Source: Anaerohalosphaeraceae bacterium
GTDB lineage: Bacteria > Planctomycetota > Phycisphaerae > Sedimentisphaerales > Anaerohalosphaeraceae
Length of the DNA: 64,000 nucleotides
Assembly (NCBI GenBank): GCA_035378985.1
Contig: DAOSUR010000001.1
Span: forward strand, 62,001 to 126,000
Reading direction: 5' to 3'
A program made the translations under genes and the position numbers. This document shows, one piece after another, positions 61,438 through 64,000 of this stretch (its first letter is position 1; every line of letters begins with the position of its first letter). The notes below the pieces were generated by a model that saw nothing but the letters and a program-made list of their open reading frames with translations, was not told the origin of the DNA and ran no database searches.

Positions 61438-61915
61438 GGTTTTTCCTTATTGAAAAGTATTTCCTTTGGCTCCGTCCGGCGCCGATGCGCAGAGGAGATG
61501 ACCGCATGAAAAAACCGCCTTCGGAGGAATCCTGACTCGGGAAAGACTCGCGGGGCAAGAAATTCTTAAAAACCGACCTCTTTGAAGGGTTCTTAAATGT
61601 CCAAAACCGCCTTGTAATATTCTAACCTTCCTGACTCAAATTGCACGTTCTGCGAAATGACGAGCAATGGAAGGGAGAAAACTCTCTTTCATTGAGGCAC
61701 GCTGACTGATCGTGTCCAGTCATTTCGATAGTTCATTATCTCTAAGTATCGGAAAAAAAGCAAGAGAATTTTAAAAATCCTTTCAATATATCGCCTTTTA
61801 AGGTCTATATTGTCTGTATATTGTTTTTTCTTCCTGTCAAAACATTGTTCCTATTTGCTTTTTTTTCGAAACAACATAAGGTAATTTCAGAAAGCGGCAT
61901 TTGACGGAGAATCAG
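61438..61915. other. Divergent intergenic region upstream of the RRM gene and yjbQ
   Basis: 478 bases without a gene. It should contain both divergent promoters. A possible leftward -10 (TAGAAT at 61619-61624) and A/T-rich tracts at 61750-61870 are visible, but no -35 pairing is good enough to call. A long cold-shock-type 5' leader for the RRM gene is possible; I see no clear cold box. Confidence 0.45.
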
Positions 61916-62332
61916 ATGAAATCGTATCGGAAAGAACTTTGGTTTCAGACTTCGCGGCGAAGAGAATTGGTCAATATTACACCGCAAGTGGAGCAGTGTC
62001 TGGCCGAGTCCGGCATCTCCGAGGGGTTATGTCTGGTGAACGCGATGCATATTACCTCGTCCGTTTTTATTAATGATGATGAGCCCGGGCTGCATCACGA
62101 TTTTGAAGTCTGGCTGGAAAAATTGGCTCCGGAAAAGCCCTATGAGCAGTATCGGCACAATGGTTATGAAGACAACGCGGATGCCCACCTGAAACGCACC
62201 ATTATGGGGCGGGAAGTCGTCGTGGCCGTCACCAAAGGAAAACTGGATTTTGGGCCGTGGGAGCAGATTTTTTACGGGGAATTTGACGGAAAGCGCCGCA
62301 AACGTGTTCTTGTAAAAATCATCGGTGAATAA
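61916..62332 (+). CDS. YjbQ-family protein (secondary thiamine-phosphate synthase-like)
   Basis: Small conserved beta-barrel enzyme of 138 residues. Relatives have weak thiamine-phosphate synthase activity in vitro; the true role is uncertain. Family motifs are NAMHITSSVFINDDEPGLHHDF, the strongly conserved histidines in HNGYEDNADAHLKR and LDFGPWEQIFYGEFDG. ATG 61916 has GGAG 7 bases upstream. The following exporter gene overlaps its end. Confidence 0.9.
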   Translation: MKSYRKELWFQTSRRRELVNITPQVEQCLAESGISEGLCLVNAMHITSSVFINDDEPGLHHDFEVWLEKLAPEKPYEQYRHNGYEDNADAHLKRTIMGREVVVAVTKGKLDFGPWEQIFYGEFDGKRRKRVLVKIIGE

Positions 62333-62966
62333 GGCGACTGGAGTGCTCCTTTCTTTTCTCATTCAGACTGTTGTAATTTCGCTGTCAGGCGTGATGGCAC
62401 CGGGGCCGGTTACCACGGCCACGCTGGCTCAGGGCAGCCGAAATCGCTGGGCCGGAACGCTGATTGCATTTGGGCACGGAATCCTGGAGATTCCCCTGAT
62501 TTTTCTGCTGATGCTCGGACTCGCCGCTGTTTTTGAATATCCTTTGACACGAACCGCAATCGGTATCGCTGGAGGTCTTTTTTTGATTTGGATGAGTTTC
62601 GGGATGCTTCGGGAAATCCGAAAACCGGATTTCAATCCGCAGGCCGTCTCCAGCCGCGGGCCGCTGATGACCGGATTTTTCCTCTCGGCCACAAATCCCT
62701 ATTTTCTCTTCTGGTGGGTCAGCGTAGGGCTAAACCTGGCCTGGAGGGCTCAGGCGATAGGATGGTCTGCTCTTGTACTCTTTGCGGTCGTCCACTGGGC
62801 TTGTGATTTGGTCTGGCTGACGATTTTAGCATTCAGTGCCTTTTACGGAGCCAATCTGCTGAGCCGGCGAAATCAGAAATGGATTCTGGCGTTTTGTGCG
62901 CTGGCACTGGCCGGATTCGGCATCCGGTTTCTTCTTGATGCCTTTTACTCTGACTTTTCCTCCTGA
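62325..62966 (+). CDS. LysE-family amino acid exporter-like protein
   Basis: Membrane protein of about 213 residues with six helices. The family hallmark PGPVTTATLAQGSRNRWAG lies at about residues 26-44, and FFLSATNPYFLFWWVSVG at about 118-135. It probably exports an amino acid or small metabolite; the substrate is unknown. The start is either GTG 62325, inside yjbQ, or GTG 62340. Its 3' end overlaps the convergent YihY gene by 22 bases. Confidence 0.85.
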   Translation: MNKATGVLLSFLIQTVVISLSGVMAPGPVTTATLAQGSRNRWAGTLIAFGHGILEIPLIFLLMLGLAAVFEYPLTRTAIGIAGGLFLIWMSFGMLREIRKPDFNPQAVSSRGPLMTGFFLSATNPYFLFWWVSVGLNLAWRAQAIGWSALVLFAVVHWACDLVWLTILAFSAFYGANLLSRRNQKWILAFCALALAGFGIRFLLDAFYSDFSS

Positions 62967-64000
62967 AGCGGCTGGGTTTTGAGTTCCTCCTTGTGAAACG
63001 GTTCGAGTACATCCTTAAGGGTGTACTGTGCCAGAGTCTGCCGGATTTTTTCAAAAACGCCGACAATCTTGGGGTTGTGAATCGGGTCGGCCTGTCCATA
63101 ACTGAGTGAATCGACCACCCGGCTGATATCAGCCAGCGTGATATGAGCCCCGTCGGTGGAGGGCACATATCCCTGAACCGGCTCATTGGTATGGCACAAA
63201 AGGCCGCCCTTGACCAGATGGTCCAGCAGCCGACGCGCCACCTCAACCGGCATTTCCAGATTGGCGGCCACCTGCTCAACACTGACAGGCAGCTCTTCCT
63301 TCTGTTCAAAAACCCGCAGGACAAATTCGACCATTCGCGTGACAGTCTGATCATTGGCCAAAAAACAGACATCAGACGTCCGCTGCGCCCGGGCCAATTC
63401 AGCCGCATCGAGAGTGCGCAGGTGCTGGACGGCATAGGTCAGCTGAAGACCAAATAAAATGAAAATCCATGTCCAGTAAATCCAAAAAACCGTCAGTGGG
63501 ATGATTCCCAAAATCCCCCAGACGGCGTTAAAAGGCACAAATCTTGTCACGTATAAGCCGAACAGAAACTTGGCTGTCGTCCAGAGAACTGCTGCGATGA
63601 CGGCTCCCCACAGAGCCGCGGAAGGGCGAACAGATGTGTTGGGGAGCATATAATAGAGAAAGAAAAAAAGCAGAACACTGATGAGAAAAGGCAAAACGGG
63701 CTGAATATAGCGGATGAAGCCCTGATGAACCCCTTTCATCAGCATAAATTGAGTACTCAGATGGATTCCGAGTCCCAGCAGAAGCGGACCGAGGGTGAGA
63801 AGCGACCAGTAATTGACCATTCTTTTCAGGAAAGAGCGGCCTGTCGGGACTCGGTAGATGACATTAAAGGCCTTTTCGACGGTTGACAGCAAACCAATAG
63901 CAGCATACACCACAAGCAAACCGCTGACAATGCCGATTGCTCCTGTGTTCAACCGTCCAAGATAGTGATCGGTCAATTCATCCAGTTTTTCAGCCACGCT
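62945..64000 (-). CDS. YihY/BrkB-family membrane protein with winged-helix tail (N-terminus beyond window)
   Basis: The visible 350 residues lack the protein's start, which lies past base 64000. Five membrane helices remain (for example GIVSGLLVVYAAIGLL and PLTVFWIYWTWIFILFGLQL), with the family motif YRVPTGRSFLKRM. From about residue 210 a soluble C-terminal domain resembles an Rrf2-type winged helix: VSVEQVAANLEMPVEVARRLLDHLVKGGLL. The combination is known in parts of this family, whose function is unsettled. The stop overlaps the end of the LysE gene tail to tail. Confidence 0.87.
   Translation of the reverse strand, partial: SVAEKLDELTDHYLGRLNTGAIGIVSGLLVVYAAIGLLSTVEKAFNVIYRVPTGRSFLKRMVNYWSLLTLGPLLLGLGIHLSTQFMLMKGVHQGFIRYIQPVLPFLISVLLFFFLYYMLPNTSVRPSAALWGAVIAAVLWTTAKFLFGLYVTRFVPFNAVWGILGIIPLTVFWIYWTWIFILFGLQLTYAVQHLRTLDAAELARAQRTSDVCFLANDQTVTRMVEFVLRVFEQKEELPVSVEQVAANLEMPVEVARRLLDHLVKGGLLCHTNEPVQGYVPSTDGAHITLADISRVVDSLSYGQADPIHNPKIVGVFEKIRQTLAQYTLKDVLEPFHKEELKTQPLQEEKSE

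Noticed and set aside
61800..61850. Plus-strand promoter for yjbQ
   Set aside because: Several TATATT-like boxes are present, but none pairs with a -35 box at acceptable spacing.

Overview
The window looks like a chromosome segment of a Planctomycetota bacterium, probably from the Phycisphaerae (Sedimentisphaerales-like). This placement is inferred from three things. EF-Tu has the altered switch I that I associate with planctomycetes, rpmD (L30) is missing between rpsE and rplO, and a secreted polysaccharide lyase carries the degenerate dockerin-type tail common in marine Phycisphaerae. Most genes are GC-rich, with an AT-richer patch near 41.1-43.4 kb.

Bases 1-26,920 hold one long leftward block of translation and transcription genes, in transcription order: tRNA-Thr, tuf, rpmG, tRNA-Trp, secE, nusG, rplK, rplA, rplJ, rplL, rpoB, rpoC, rpsL, rpsG, fusA, then rpsJ-rplC-rplD-rplW-rplB-rpsS-rplV-rpsC-rplP-rpmC-rpsQ-rplN-rplX-rplE-rpsN-rpsH-rplF-rplR-rpsE-rplO-secY (cut by the window edge). 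A consensus promoter lies upstream of tRNA-Thr. The block is broken by RNA signals: folded spacers at rplJ-rplL and rplL-rpoB, a strong terminator hairpin between rpsG and fusA, and a promoter-structured RNA-terminator unit between fusA and rpsJ. L22 carries an extra N-terminal XRE-like helix-turn-helix domain.

Bases 27,000-41,000 are plant-polysaccharide and envelope genes: a secreted HEAT-repeat protein, a small coiled-coil lipoprotein, and an arabinose module. The module has a secreted GH51 arabinofuranosidase split by a 4-bp duplication, and a leftward operon of aldose epimerase lipoprotein, Na+/sugar symporter, ribulokinase and ribulose-5-phosphate 4-epimerase. Arabinan would be cut outside, and arabinose mutarotated, imported and phosphorylated; no L-arabinose isomerase is visible. 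Then come a repeat-rich spacer, a TlpA-like thioredoxin and a PL9-like lyase with a dockerin-like tail.

Bases 41,100-43,140 are an accessory patch of three unrecognised leftward genes (a very acidic 56-residue protein, a coiled-coil protein with a possible RelE-like tail, and a coiled-coil/zinc-ribbon protein). Bases 43,400-54,600 are mostly housekeeping: folP-pdxB-mgtE, a MATE exporter, truA with a glycosyltransferase, asd, and an aminotransferase with a DUF1015 protein. Bases 54,600-64,000 hold a Tat-exported GH5 glycosidase, a predicted heme-binding-fold lipoprotein beside a hybrid histidine kinase, an ECF-type T/ATPase pair, cold-shock and RRM RNA-binding proteins, YjbQ, a LysE-type exporter and a YihY/BrkB membrane protein with a winged-helix tail, cut by the window edge.

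The strongest candidates for something undescribed are the RNA unit at 9,798-10,075, the L22-HTH fusion and the cassette at 41,112-43,224.
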